Shown: one piece after another, positions 29,888-41,500 of the stretch | How the letters are laid out: each line of letters starts with the position of its first letter | How positions within the stretch are numbered: the stretch's first letter is position 1 | Origin: Cellvibrio mixtus subsp. mixtus J3-8 | GTDB lineage: Bacteria; Pseudomonadota; Gammaproteobacteria; Pseudomonadales; Cellvibrionaceae | NCBI RefSeq assembly: GCF_000766945.1 | Contig: NZ_KN266213.1 | Span: forward strand, 4,498 to 48,779 | Direction of reading: 5' to 3' | DNA: 44,282 bases | Translations under genes and position numbers: made by a program | The notes under the pieces: generated by a model | Seen by the model: the letters and a program-made list of their open reading frames with translations, nothing else | Databases searched by the model: none | Told to the model about the DNA's origin: nothing

Positions 29888-32713
29888 ATGACCGAATTAA
29901 GAGCCACACTACGTCTGCAATTTCACAGCGGATTCCGCTTTGATGACGCTGTTGCTTTAGTGCCTTATTTTTTGCAGTTGGGCGTGAGCCATATTTATGC
30001 ATCGCCAGTATTGAAAGCGCGCCCCGGTTCAACCTACGGTTACGATATGGTAGACCCAACCTGCATCAACCCGGAGCTGGGGGGTGAAGAAGGACTGCGC
30101 CGCCTGGCCGATGCATTGCACCGTGAATATATGGGTTTGATTGTGGATTTTGTGCCCAACCATATGGCAGTAGGCGGCGCTAGCAATCCCTGGTGGTTAA
30201 GTGTATTGGAGTGGGGACAACGCAGTCCTTATGCGGGTTTTTTTGACATCAATTGGAACTCCCCCGACCCGTTGATGAAAGGTCAATTGCTTGTTCCGTT
30301 CCTGCGCACCGATTATGGCGAAGTGCTATTAGCCGGTGAATTACCGCTGCATTTCTCAGCAGAAACAGGTGCGTTTTATTTCGAACATTTTGATCACCGT
30401 TTTCCGGTTTATCCACCGACTTACACAGAAATCCTGGCGCGCAGTAAAAATGATGATTTGAAACGATTGGGCAAACGTTTTAAAGCATTGGATCAACACC
30501 CGGATTATTTGACAGCCGTTCGTCCATTACAGCAGGAGTTGCATCAACTCGCCCAACACGAGGCTATCGCCACTGCGATTGGGCATGCGATTGCACAATT
30601 TACCGTGGTACCGGGCACCGGTGGCAACCAGCACGATGGCTATTCCGCACAAGTACAACGCCTGCACCAGTTATTGGAACAACAACATTATCGCCTGGCC
30701 AGCTGGCGCACCGCCGCCGATGATATTAATTGGCGACGCTTCTTCGATGTAAATGAGTTGGGCGCATTACGCATGGAACGGAGTTACGTGTTTGAAGCCG
30801 TTCATGCAAAAATTTTTGAATTAATCGAACAGGGCGTCGTGAATGGTCTGCGCATCGATCATGTGGATGGCCTCGCAAACCCACGGGCTTATTGCCGCAA
30901 GTTGCGTCGACGCGTTAACCAGTTAGCGCCACAACCAGAGCAATTTGCTATCTATGTAGAAAAAATACTCGCCGATGATGAGCAATTGCCTGGTGACTGG
31001 CTGGTACAAGGCACTACCGGTTACGAATTTATGAACCAGGTTTCCTTGCTGCAACACGATCCACTTGGCGCCTTGCAATTACATGGTTTGTGGCAGGAAT
31101 TAAGTAATCGTTCGGCAAACTTTAAGGAAGAAGTACTGGAAGCGCGGCGACTGATATTGTCCACATCCCTGGCGGGCGATTTTGAAAGCCTCGCGCATCA
31201 GTTATTGCTGGTTGCCCGCACCGATATTGCCACCCGCGACCTCACCCTCGGTGCAATTCGCCGGGCCTTGCTGGAATTGATTGTCCACTTCCCTGTGTAT
31301 CGCACCTATTCCAATGCATGCGCACGTACACCGCAGGAACAAGCTGTGTTTTCCGAAGCGCTGGCCGGCGCCAAAACGACATTGCAGGAAAGCGATTGGC
31401 CGTTGCTGGAACGTTTGGATTCCTGGTTGGGCGCACAACCTTTACATGAATTGCCTCCCGGCCAGGCGCGGCGTTTGCGCCGTGTAACCCTCGCCCATTT
31501 CCAACAGGTGACATCACCTACAGCGGCCAAAGCGGTGGAAGATACGGCGTGTTATCGCTCCGCTGTATTGCTATCACGCAACGATGTCGGTTTTGATCCG
31601 GCGCGATTTAGCGCTCCTACAGCCCGCTTCCACCAAATTGCCCGGCAACGCGCAAAAAACTTTCCTGACAACCTATTGGCGACCGCTACCCACGACCACA
31701 AGCGCGGTGAAGATACGCGCGCACGTATTGCCGTTATTAGTGAGCGCTCCGTGTGGTTTGCGGGAAAGGTGTACGAGTGGCGCTCGCTCGCCCACCCCTT
31801 GCGTACGGAATTGGAAGATGGACTTGCACCCTCCGCTGGCGACGAATTGGCGTTGTATCAAATCCTGTTGGGAAGCTGGCCACTGGGGCTGGATGTAGCA
31901 GACAAGGATGGCATCGCTACTTATCTGGAGCGAGTGCTGGGATGGCAAGAAAAGGCCATGCGCGAAGCCAAATTGCGCACCCGCTGGATCAGCCCGAACG
32001 GGGCTTATGAATCAGCTTGCAAGGAATTCCTGACCCGCCTGCTCACGGCCGATGAGGCTCGCGATTTGCGCACGGATATTTATACCGCTGCCATGAGCCT
32101 TGCCCCAGCTGGTGCATTGAATAGCCTGACCCAAACCCTGCTGCGCATTACGACGCCTGGCGTACCGGATCTTTACCAGGGATGCGACTTCTGGGACTTC
32201 AGTCTGGTCGACCCGGACAACCGGCGCCCGGTGGACTACGCCCCGCGACTCGCCGCGCTGGAAAGTGACGTAGCACCCGCCGACCTTATCAAGCAATGGC
32301 GCAATGGTTATATCAAGCAATACCTGATCACCAAAACCCTTGGCCTGCGCAATGTTATTCCCGAAATGTTTAGCCGTGGCAGTTATGAACCACTGGCCGT
32401 TAGTGGCACAGGGGCCGAGCGGATTATTGCCTTTGCCCGCCAACGGGAAAATCAATGGGTCATCATTATCGCCCCGCGTTTAGCAGCAACATTGCTGGGC
32501 GATACAGAAACCCCTCTCGTTCCAACATTACTGTGGGAAGACACGCATATCACCCTTCCCCCTGAGCTGGCTGGCCAACGCCTGGTCAGCGTGTTCTCCA
32601 ACCGTTTTCACCAAGCCCGGGAAGATCAACTGGAAGCCCGCGATTTGCTCGCGGACTTTCCCGTCAACCTTCTCTATTTATCACTCTCACCGGAGGTGCA
32701 TCATGCAACCTAA
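29888..32713 (+). CDS. treY: Malto-oligosyltrehalose synthase
   Basis: A 941-aa GH13 isomerase that turns the reducing end of maltooligosaccharides into a trehalose unit. The nucleophile region is GLRIDHVDGLANP (about 320), the acid IYVEKILADDEQLPG, and ATATHDHKRGEDTRAR carries the third acid. N-terminal TLRLQFHSGFRFDDA and YGYDMVDP are typical. The start at ATG 29888 (MTELRATLRL) is chosen because it matches the family start and AAGAGG precedes it; the longer frame from 29834 begins in the tandem duplication. Its stop overlaps the next gene by eleven bases. Confidence 0.95.
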   Translation: MTELRATLRLQFHSGFRFDDAVALVPYFLQLGVSHIYASPVLKARPGSTYGYDMVDPTCINPELGGEEGLRRLADALHREYMGLIVDFVPNHMAVGGASNPWWLSVLEWGQRSPYAGFFDINWNSPDPLMKGQLLVPFLRTDYGEVLLAGELPLHFSAETGAFYFEHFDHRFPVYPPTYTEILARSKNDDLKRLGKRFKALDQHPDYLTAVRPLQQELHQLAQHEAIATAIGHAIAQFTVVPGTGGNQHDGYSAQVQRLHQLLEQQHYRLASWRTAADDINWRRFFDVNELGALRMERSYVFEAVHAKIFELIEQGVVNGLRIDHVDGLANPRAYCRKLRRRVNQLAPQPEQFAIYVEKILADDEQLPGDWLVQGTTGYEFMNQVSLLQHDPLGALQLHGLWQELSNRSANFKEEVLEARRLILSTSLAGDFESLAHQLLLVARTDIATRDLTLGAIRRALLELIVHFPVYRTYSNACARTPQEQAVFSEALAGAKTTLQESDWPLLERLDSWLGAQPLHELPPGQARRLRRVTLAHFQQVTSPTAAKAVEDTACYRSAVLLSRNDVGFDPARFSAPTARFHQIARQRAKNFPDNLLATATHDHKRGEDTRARIAVISERSVWFAGKVYEWRSLAHPLRTELEDGLAPSAGDELALYQILLGSWPLGLDVADKDGIATYLERVLGWQEKAMREAKLRTRWISPNGAYESACKEFLTRLLTADEARDLRTDIYTAAMSLAPAGALNSLTQTLLRITTPGVPDLYQGCDFWDFSLVDPDNRRPVDYAPRLAALESDVAPADLIKQWRNGYIKQYLITKTLGLRNVIPEMFSRGSYEPLAVSGTGAERIIAFARQRENQWVIIIAPRLAATLLGDTETPLVPTLLWEDTHITLPPELAGQRLVSVFSNRFHQAREDQLEARDLLADFPVNLLYLSLSPEVHHAT

Positions 32714-33068
32714 TGAACACGTTGTACGTAAATTCGCGCACCAGATTTGGGAATCGGAAGGTAAACCCGATGGCCAGGCGGCGCGTCACTGGGAAATGGC
32801 CTGCAAACTCGCTGCCGGTGAAACTGGTCCAGCGGACCCGATGGAATCATTGACCGATCCGCAGAACTTTAAACCTGCCGACGAACAGCAGGCAGCCAAA
32901 CCGGTCGATGGAAAATCGCCATTTGGGCCAGCTGAGCATGAGGTCACTATGGCGTCTGCCGATCCGGAAATCGCCCCGCCCCCGACCCGCGTGCGCGTAA
33001 AAGCGGTTGTGGACGACCCGGCAGCGGCTCCGAAAAAGGCCTCCAGAAAACCCGCCAAACCACACTAA
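32703..33068 (+). CDS. DUF2934 protein
   Basis: A 121-aa protein whose first 45 residues are the DUF2934 motif (HVVRKFAHQIWESEGKPDG, with HWEMACKLAAGE). The rest is Pro/Ala/Lys-rich low complexity and ends in a basic tail. The function of the family is unknown, but such genes are typically found in trehalose/glycogen clusters of Pseudomonas and relatives. It overlaps the treY end by eleven bases, and a GGAGG lies directly upstream of its start, so it is coupled to treY. Confidence 0.88.
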   Translation: MQPNEHVVRKFAHQIWESEGKPDGQAARHWEMACKLAAGETGPADPMESLTDPQNFKPADEQQAAKPVDGKSPFGPAEHEVTMASADPEIAPPPTRVRVKAVVDDPAAAPKKASRKPAKPH

Positions 33069-33180
33069 AACAACAGGACCCTGCCAATAGGTAAACGTTT
33101 TGCATGGTTTTTACCTTGCAGGTTTTCCGTTGGCACGTTTTTCAATGAGAGGCCGCATACAGGCCTGGGGGATATGATTG

Positions 33181-35373
33181 ATGAACACACAGGTACCCGC
33201 TCCAATGATTAAAACCCATTCACGTATCAGCGAAGGTAATCCTTTTCCGTTAGGAGCGACGTGGGATGGACTGGGTGTTAACTTCGCGCTGTTTTCGGCC
33301 AATGCAACCAAGGTCGAACTTTGCCTGTTTGATGCGAGCGGCAAGCATGAGCTGGAGCGTATTGAGTTGCCGGAATACAGCGATGAAATCTGGCATGGCT
33401 ACTTACCCGATGCTCGCCCCGGCCAGGTGTATGGTTACCGCGTCTACGGACCTTACGAACCCGACGCCGGGCATCGTTTTAATCCCAACAAATTGCTGAT
33501 TGATCCCTATGCCAAACAGTTGGTCGGCCAATTGAAATGGGACGACAGTTTGTTTGGTTACACCATTGGCTCGCCCGACGGTGACCTGAGTTTTGATGAG
33601 CGCGACAGCGCCGCCTATATCCCCAAATCCAAAGTCGTGGATTCCGCGTTTACCTGGGGTAACCACCAGTTCAAACGCATTCCCCCCGACAAAACCATCA
33701 TTTACGAAACCCATGTGCGCGGCATCAGCATGCAACACCCTTCAGTTCCGCAACATTTACGTGGCACCTTTGCCGGGCTGAGCAATCCCGATCTGCTGCA
33801 ACATATACGCTCGCTGGGCGTCACCAGCGTTGAGCTTTTGCCAGTTCATGCGTTTGTCGACGAGCAGCATTTACTTGAGCGCGGCCTGAAAAATTATTGG
33901 GGTTACAACACCCTCGGATTTTTTGCACCGCACACACCTTATCTGGCGAGCGGTCATCTGAATGAATTCAAAGGAATGGTGGCCCATTTCCATCAAGCCG
34001 GATTGGAAGTGATTCTGGATGTGGTTTACAACCACACTGCCGAAGGCAATGAATTCGGCCCAACGCTGTCGTTGCGCGGAATCGATAACTCGACTTATTA
34101 CCGGTTAATGCCCGATAACAAGCGCTATTACATCAATGATTCCGGTACCGGCAACACCCTCGATTTAAGTCATCCCTGTGTACTGCGTATGGTGACCGAC
34201 TCGTTACGTTATTGGGCCACCGATATGGGTGTGGATGGCTTCCGCTTTGACCTGGGTACTATCCTCGCGCGCGCCAAAACCGGTTTTGATGAACGCCATG
34301 GTTTCCATCTCGCATGCCGACAAGATCCATTACTTAGCCAGATAAAACTCATCGCCGAGCCCTGGGATTGCGGTATGGGGGGTTATCAAGTCGGGGCATT
34401 CCCACCCGGCTGGCTGGAGTGGAATGACCGGTTCCGCGATACCGTGCGCGAATTCTGGCGTGGCGATAAAGGCAAAATACAGGAGTTGGCGAGCCGCTTA
34501 ACTGCCTCCGGCGATGTGTTCAACCGCCGTGGTCGTCGCCCTTCTGCATCGGTGAATTTCGTAACCGCCCATGACGGTTTTACGTTGCATGACCTCGTTA
34601 CCTATGAGCAAAAACATAACGAGGCAAACGGCCACGATAATTCCGACGGTACCGATAATAACCTCTCTGCTAACTACGGTTGTGAAGGTCCGACTGACGA
34701 CGAAAACATCACTCGCCTGCGCCAGCGCCAGATGCGCAATATGATGGCTACGCTCCTGTTTTCCCAAGGCACACCCATGCTGGTTTCCGGCGATGAATTC
34801 GCGCACACGCTCAACGGCAATAACAACGTCTACTGCCAGGATAATGAAATCAGCTGGCTGAATTGGGACATCAAAGAGCAAGGAAAAACCATGCTCGATT
34901 TCACCCGCAAATTAATCCGCTTGCGCCATGCGTATCCAATGTTGCGACGCGGGCGTTTTCTGGTAGGCGAGTACAATGAAGAACTCGATGTAAAAGATGT
35001 AAGCTGGATTTCACCCACCGGTGAAGAAATGCAGGAAGGCAATTGGCATGATCCAAACCTGGGTTGCTTCGGCATGATCATGGATGGCCGCGCGCAACCC
35101 ACCGGTATTCATCGCCGCGGTTCGGATGCAACATTATTGCTTATTCTCAATGCCCAACCCGACGCGGTTAATTTCAAACTGCCCGCAGTTCCCCAGGGGA
35201 GTGGTTGGAGCTGCCTGATTGATACCAATCAACCGCAGCGCAATAAACATGATTTTTACCACTTCGGTCATGAATTTGTTGTCACTGATCATTCGTTGTT
35301 ATTGTTCGAGCTCAAGAAAAAGAAAATCAGTGAACACAAAAAAAGTGTGGCGCCAACTTCGCCATCCATTTAG
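33181..35373 (+). CDS. glgX: Glycogen debranching enzyme (isoamylase-type)
   Basis: A 730-aa GH13 enzyme that cuts alpha-1,6 branches. An N-terminal CBM48 domain (FPLGATWDGLGVNFALFSAN) is followed by the barrel: nucleophile region GVDGFRFDLGTIL (about 354), acid/base LIAEPWDCG (about 392) and TAHDGFTLHDL (about 463). The start at ATG 33181 is preferred to the TTG one codon earlier. The distance of 112 bases from the DUF2934 gene leaves room for a promoter or hairpin. A strong convergent terminator follows the gene. GlgX provides linear chains for TreY-TreZ. Confidence 0.95.
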   Translation: MNTQVPAPMIKTHSRISEGNPFPLGATWDGLGVNFALFSANATKVELCLFDASGKHELERIELPEYSDEIWHGYLPDARPGQVYGYRVYGPYEPDAGHRFNPNKLLIDPYAKQLVGQLKWDDSLFGYTIGSPDGDLSFDERDSAAYIPKSKVVDSAFTWGNHQFKRIPPDKTIIYETHVRGISMQHPSVPQHLRGTFAGLSNPDLLQHIRSLGVTSVELLPVHAFVDEQHLLERGLKNYWGYNTLGFFAPHTPYLASGHLNEFKGMVAHFHQAGLEVILDVVYNHTAEGNEFGPTLSLRGIDNSTYYRLMPDNKRYYINDSGTGNTLDLSHPCVLRMVTDSLRYWATDMGVDGFRFDLGTILARAKTGFDERHGFHLACRQDPLLSQIKLIAEPWDCGMGGYQVGAFPPGWLEWNDRFRDTVREFWRGDKGKIQELASRLTASGDVFNRRGRRPSASVNFVTAHDGFTLHDLVTYEQKHNEANGHDNSDGTDNNLSANYGCEGPTDDENITRLRQRQMRNMMATLLFSQGTPMLVSGDEFAHTLNGNNNVYCQDNEISWLNWDIKEQGKTMLDFTRKLIRLRHAYPMLRRGRFLVGEYNEELDVKDVSWISPTGEEMQEGNWHDPNLGCFGMIMDGRAQPTGIHRRGSDATLLLILNAQPDAVNFKLPAVPQGSGWSCLIDTNQPQRNKHDFYHFGHEFVVTDHSLLLFELKKKKISEHKKSVAPTSPSI

Positions 35374-35449
35374 CGAACGTCCAAACGAATTTTCCGCGAG
35401 GAAAATGCCAGACGTTTGCCTGGAATATTCTTTCTTTATTGATCGCCAA

Positions 35450-35475
35450 AAAAGAGCCTCAAATGAGGCTCTTTT
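35450..35475. terminator. Bidirectional terminator between glgX and the giant RTX gene
   Basis: A perfect 12-base-pair stem (AAAAGAGCCTCA with TGAGGCTCTTTT) around AA, A tract before and T tract after on both strands. It lies between the convergent stops of glgX and the RTX gene and should terminate both. Confidence 0.9.
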
Positions 35476-35540
35476 AAAATTACAGCGCAGAATTAAAAAC
35501 CCTACATACCTGCAACTTTTCTTTCACATCCTGATTAACT

Positions 35541-38500
35541 TTACACCGCCGGAGCAAGCATCGCTGGTCGCTCCTCGTAATAATGAACGGATCGCCTGGT
35601 ATCAACACCGTCCACCACTGCAAACGAAGCCATGGCCTGAATCAATATCCCATTTTGTTGGCGATAATCACTAACACCGGTAGGCGTATTAATGACCGCT
35701 ACATCAACGCCATCTCCGAACAAGGATTCAACTAACAAATATTCAGGTGCAGCGTCTGCAAAAAGAGTAGACACCGCTTGCACTGCCGTTGCCGTCAATA
35801 CCGTTGGGTCCGAAATATTAGCGGCAGCATCTTTAGCTGTGATAGTAACTTTTTCGCCGATTGCTAATGCTGTCGTTAACGTAATGCTGTATGAACCGTT
35901 GGTTGCATTGGCAGTAACAGATTTCAGCACAGTCCCGGCAGCATTTTTAACCTCAATCTTGCTGCTAATTTCTGCGGTACCCGTAATAATTTTTCGGGTC
36001 GCATCGAGGACTGCAGAAGGGGCAGCAGGTGGAGTTTTATCGGGAGCGATAATGGATTTTGGAGAAGAAATATTGCCCGCCGGATCTTTCGCAGTAATTA
36101 ACAGTGTTTCCTTATTAATCTTTGCCACATCAAGCGTCAATGTATAAGCATCTGTTGCAGCATCCAGCACCACCGATTTCAATTCGACACCATTCGCATC
36201 CTTCACAATCACTGTGCTGCCCTTCTCCGCCTTACCCGTAATAATTTTACCGGTAGCATCAATCGCCGCCGTTGGAATACCAGGTGGAGTCAAATCCGGT
36301 GCAATGATGGATTTTTTACCCGAAATATTTCCTGCGCTATCGGTTGCAGTAATACTCACAGTTTGTTTATTAATAAATGCCGAATCAAGAATAACGGTAT
36401 AAGCACCAGAGACTGAATCAGCAACAGCAGTTTTAAGCAGTACATTAGAGGAATTTTTAACGGTAACCGTACTACCGGCTTCGGTATAACCCGTAATAAT
36501 TTGCCCGGTTGTATCAAACTCCGCCGATGGAATTGCAGGCGGTGTTTTGTCAGGCGCAATCAAGGACGTTGGATTAGAAATATTTCCGGCGGCATCTTTA
36601 GAAAAAATAAGTAACGTTTCTTTATTTATCATCGCTGTAGTAAGTGTCAATGAATATGTGCCTGTTGATGTATTAACAGTTGCCGTTTTTAGCTCCTCAC
36701 CACTCGCACTTCTAACAATAATAATACTTCCTTTTTCTCCGGTCCCCGTTATTACTTTACCAGCAGCATCAATTGATGCGGTTGGAACAATAGGCACAAT
36801 TAAATCAGGAGCAATTATTGATTTTATTGTCGAAACATTTCCAGCCGCATCCTTCACAGTGACACTCACTGTCTCTTTATTAATAAATGCTGTGTCTAAT
36901 GTAATACTAAAATTGCCATTTGTTAAATCGGCAACTGCTGTTTTTAACTGCTGGCCTGATTGATCCTTTACAATCACAACACCACCTGGTTCCGTGGTGC
37001 CAATAACTATTTTCCCAGTTTCATTAAATTTAACAGACTGAATAATGGGAGCAGTTTTATCAGGAGCATTAATTGATGTTGCATAAGATGTATTTCCTGC
37101 AACATCTTTCACAGTAACATTAACAACCTCATTGTTCTTCAATGCGGTAGCTAATGTTATTTTAAAAGAGCTCGAATATGCCCCTAACACAACACTACCT
37201 AGAACCCTTGTATTAGTGCTATCCATAACAATAACTTGAGAACCTCCAGTGGAAGTCGATTGGGTTTCCCCCGTAATAACTTTTCCCGCCGAATCAAATT
37301 GCGCTGTCGGAGGCATTGGCTGGGTCAAATCAGGCGAATCAATGTAAATCGAAGAAATATTATTACTCTTATCTTTCACATGAACTTCAAAAGACTCACC
37401 ACTGATGACTGGCTTACTAAGTTCAATTAAGTAAGTCCCATCCGCACTTGCGATTGCATAATCTGATGAGTACTTAATATAAACCAAAGCACCAGGTTCT
37501 GTGACACCACTTATTACACGCCCTTGTTCATCGAAATAGCCAGAAAGTGACGGTGCAGTTAAATCGTGCACGGTCAATTTAAGAGAAGAGCTATTGCCTG
37601 CACTATCTACCGACCTAACAAAAATATCTTCACCTTCTGTCACTTTCCCATATAAAACTTTGGTAAAGTGCCCAGTTTTTAAATCTGCATTCACTGTTGC
37701 AATAATATCACCGTTTTTATCAACAATATCCACAGTACTTCCAGGCTCAGCATACCCTTCAATGTCATAATTATAATCATCTAATATTGCACTTGGAGTT
37801 TTAGGCGGCGTTCTGTCAGGAGCGATAAAATAAACAGGTGAGGAAATATCGCCACTTGCGTTCATTAACGCCACATTAAAAACTTCACGATTTATCCAGG
37901 ACTTTTCAAGCTCAATAGAAAAACCTACACCAGCCTGAACAACTGTTCTGGAAATTTCGTGATTACCTTGATCTTTTAATATTAGAACCCCACTCTCACC
38001 AGCAACACCGGAAATTGTCTTTCCTAGCACATCAAATGCCGCAGAAGGTTGAATTGGTGAATTTATAGCAGGGGCTTTTAATTGAATAATTTCAGACACG
38101 TTTCCTGCGACATCTATCACACGTAAATTAACTATATCGTTAACAGCCAATGCTGTAGATAAAGTTAATTCAAAAGATCCATTTACACCGGATGCAATCA
38201 CTTCACCTAAAAAAGAACCTTCTAGTGAGCGAACGATAACTTTAGCACCTGGTTCTGTGTATCCATTGATGATTTTTCTGTTTGTATTAATAGAAGCGTG
38301 TAGCGAAACAGGAGCAGTTAAATCCGGTGCACGAATGAAACCCGATGATGAATTCCCTACGGCATCTCGTGTGATTATTTCGATTAATTCACCATTTGCG
38401 ACAGGCCGTTGAAACTTGATTGCATAAGTTCCATCACTAGAACTTGCAGTGGCTATACCTAAAGTTTTACCAAAATTATCTATCAACGTAACTTCTGCAC

Positions 38501-41500
38501 CTTTTTCTGCAACCCCTGTAATCCTGCTCCCAACATGGTCAAGAATTCCTGAGGCTTGTATTGGGGCAGTAGTGTCTGGAGCCTTAATAATTGCTGGTAA
38601 AGAATAAGAACTGTGATTAAAACTTGCCACAACCTTAATATCTTCACCATTAACAAAATTGTCTGGCAAAACAATACTGTAAAACCCTGTAGTTGGATCT
38701 GAAGCTATAGACGTATAATAATTTAAGAGACTTACAGTAGCACCGGGGCTTGTAAAACCTTCAATTAAATAACCAGAAGTATCTATCTCAGCTGTGGGTG
38801 TAGGAGGCGTGCGTGAATCAACAGTATCAAATACAGTGAGGGGAAGTTTATTTCCAACTATATCTTCATAAAAAATTTCGATCTGGTGTGTATAAAGTCG
38901 CTCTTCAAAATCAATTTCATAATAACCAGAAGAGTCAGACAGAATCATTGGATAATTTGTAATGGTATTGTTTTGATTTAAGACAGAAATAAAAATTTTA
39001 GCGTTTGGCCGCACAGTCCCACTAAGAGTCTGTTTACTGGTGGAAAGAAAGGCTTTTGATTTATTAACAGCTGCCGATAACTGATCAGGACTCCAATAAG
39101 CGCCATCAAAAAATTTGATGCTATATTCCCGTCTATCGGATAATTGATTTATTTGATCTGTGGTTCCAGGAATTAATAAATCTACGAGACCATCGTTATA
39201 TGACTTAAATGCAAGCATTTCTGGCGATATTCCTTCGCCTAACTCAATCACCATTTGACCAGGAACAGCCCAGCCGATTGTATCGACACCATCCCCCAAA
39301 GAAAAGCGTATTACACTCGGCCCTGCACTTTCCCTACCAAAAACCGAATTACCATTTGACAATGAAATTCTATCGTTGCCTTTACCGCCCACATAGATAT
39401 TGTTTCCATAAAAATCCTCAAGAACATCATTTCCATTGCCACCATATAAAATATCGTCCCCTCTTTCACCAAGTAATCGATCATTTCCGTCGCCACCAAT
39501 TAATGTATCATTTCCACTACCAGCATACATTACATCGCTCGATTCCTTACCATCAAGAAAATCATTGATATCTGATCCATACAAAGTATCCTGAAGATTT
39601 GTGCCGACAGATAGTTTTTGCAATAACTGAGTTAACAGTAAATTTTGCCCGTTGGAAAAAATAAAGTTTTCTACTAAATTTTCTGTATTTATTTTCCTTG
39701 TTGCCACGCCTGTAAGATCATTATCAAAAACGTTATATAATATAATCGTTTCACCATTCTTTATTTTTATCTCTAAATTGGAGTCTATGGCCTGCACCGA
39801 AATATCTGTGGGGAGAATACCCACACCAAACTCAATAGTATCAATACCCCCTTCGTCAAAGATCTGATCATAACCATGACCTGAACCAATCTGATAAATA
39901 TCATCCCCTAAACCGCCCTCCAAAGAATCATGTCCCAACCCACCTATTATGGTGTCATTACCCATGCCCGCTTTAATGAAGTCACGCTCCTCATAGCCAT
40001 TAATCAGATCGTTGAAATCACTTCCATATAAACTATCCGATTGAGATGTTGCTATCAGCGACTTGGAAATCATTTGCGAGACATTCCAAATTTCACCATT
40101 AGCAAAAACAATAGAGTCAATAGAACCAACGTCAGTCCACGAATCACGGAAAGACAGTGCTTGCTCTCCATCAACGTAAATAGTAAAAAAGTTGCTGTCT
40201 CTTATTATTTTAGTAATCTCAGGAGTAATCGTTTCTCCAAAAATAATTTTATCACTCCCAGAATTTTCAATTATTCTATCAAAACCATCTCCCAGATTAT
40301 ATCTATACTCATCATCACCATCGCCCCCACTGAGCTCATCATCACCCAAACCACCAATTATTGTGTCGTTTTTGTTTCCTCCAAATAAAAAATTATACCG
40401 ATCATCCCCTTCCAAAAATATCGGGGTATCTTTCAGATCAAAATTTAAAATATCTCCATTAGAGAATTTAAAATTTTCTATTTTACCTCCAACGTAGAAC
40501 TTGTATTCAGGAATAGCACCACCAATGATAGTTATACGGTCTGCCAGATTTAAAAATGAAACAACTAGATCTTCATCAATAGTTGTAATGACAACATCCT
40601 CTTTTTGTATGCCTGCACCAAACTCAATAGTGTCGAAACCAAAAAGATCTGTAATAGTGTCGCTACCGTCACCAACATTAAAAATATAAGTATCATTAGC
40701 GGTATTTCTATTACTAAATTCACCGAAATCCCCATAAAGCTCGTCATTTCCTTTACCCCCAATTAGCGTATCCTGATCATCACCACCAACAAGCCGATCA
40801 TCACCGACACCACCATCAAGCAAATCTTGTCCTGAATAGGAATAAATGGAATCATTTCCCTCGTTACCCGATATTTTATCGTTATAACCTGTTCCATTTA
40901 TCCAATCATTATTCGCTGAAGTATTCAAAGCAAGAACTAAAAGGTCATCTATTGTCCAACGAGTTCCATCAAAAAATTCAACAGTACCCATTGCCCTCTC
41001 TGGGCTATAAACCTTCGCGCCAATGTAGGCTCCATCCGTAAAAAGACTATCAAGATAAATTGAGACTTCGCCTGTAGTTAACTCAAGATTCCATCGACCA
41101 TTCTCTGATCCAAGGGTGTACCCCATTAATCTGCCATCTTCCAGACCAGCTTCAATGCGTGCCTCAACAATTTTTACTTTTACATCTTCTGGCTTAATAC
41201 CTTCGGCAAATAAAATCCGGTCTTGATCAGTTCGAAAATTTTCAATGAAATTTAAGCTAGGCTGCTCTGTTATAAGATAGGTAGCACCATAACCCTGCAG
41301 AAAGTTAAGTCCACCACCACCCATGATGAAATTTGTGTTTCTTCCGCCACGAATTTCATCATCGCCATCCAACCCGTGGATTAAATAGGCACTACCAGAA
41401 TATAAATCATCCCAGGTATTACGCCCAAAAAGCACATCAGGATTAATTTTTGTTTCAGCTATTTTTTGTTTGATAATTACCTGATCCCAAACAACTCCAT

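Noticed and set aside
33069-33180. A possible hairpin (GGTAAA with TTTACC) between the DUF2934 gene and glgX
   Set aside because: The stem is short with a long loop, and glgX probably belongs to the same transcript.
35692-37430. Several long plus-strand frames opposite the Ig-repeat region
   Set aside because: They are mirror frames of a low-GC repetitive coding sequence and recur at the repeat period.
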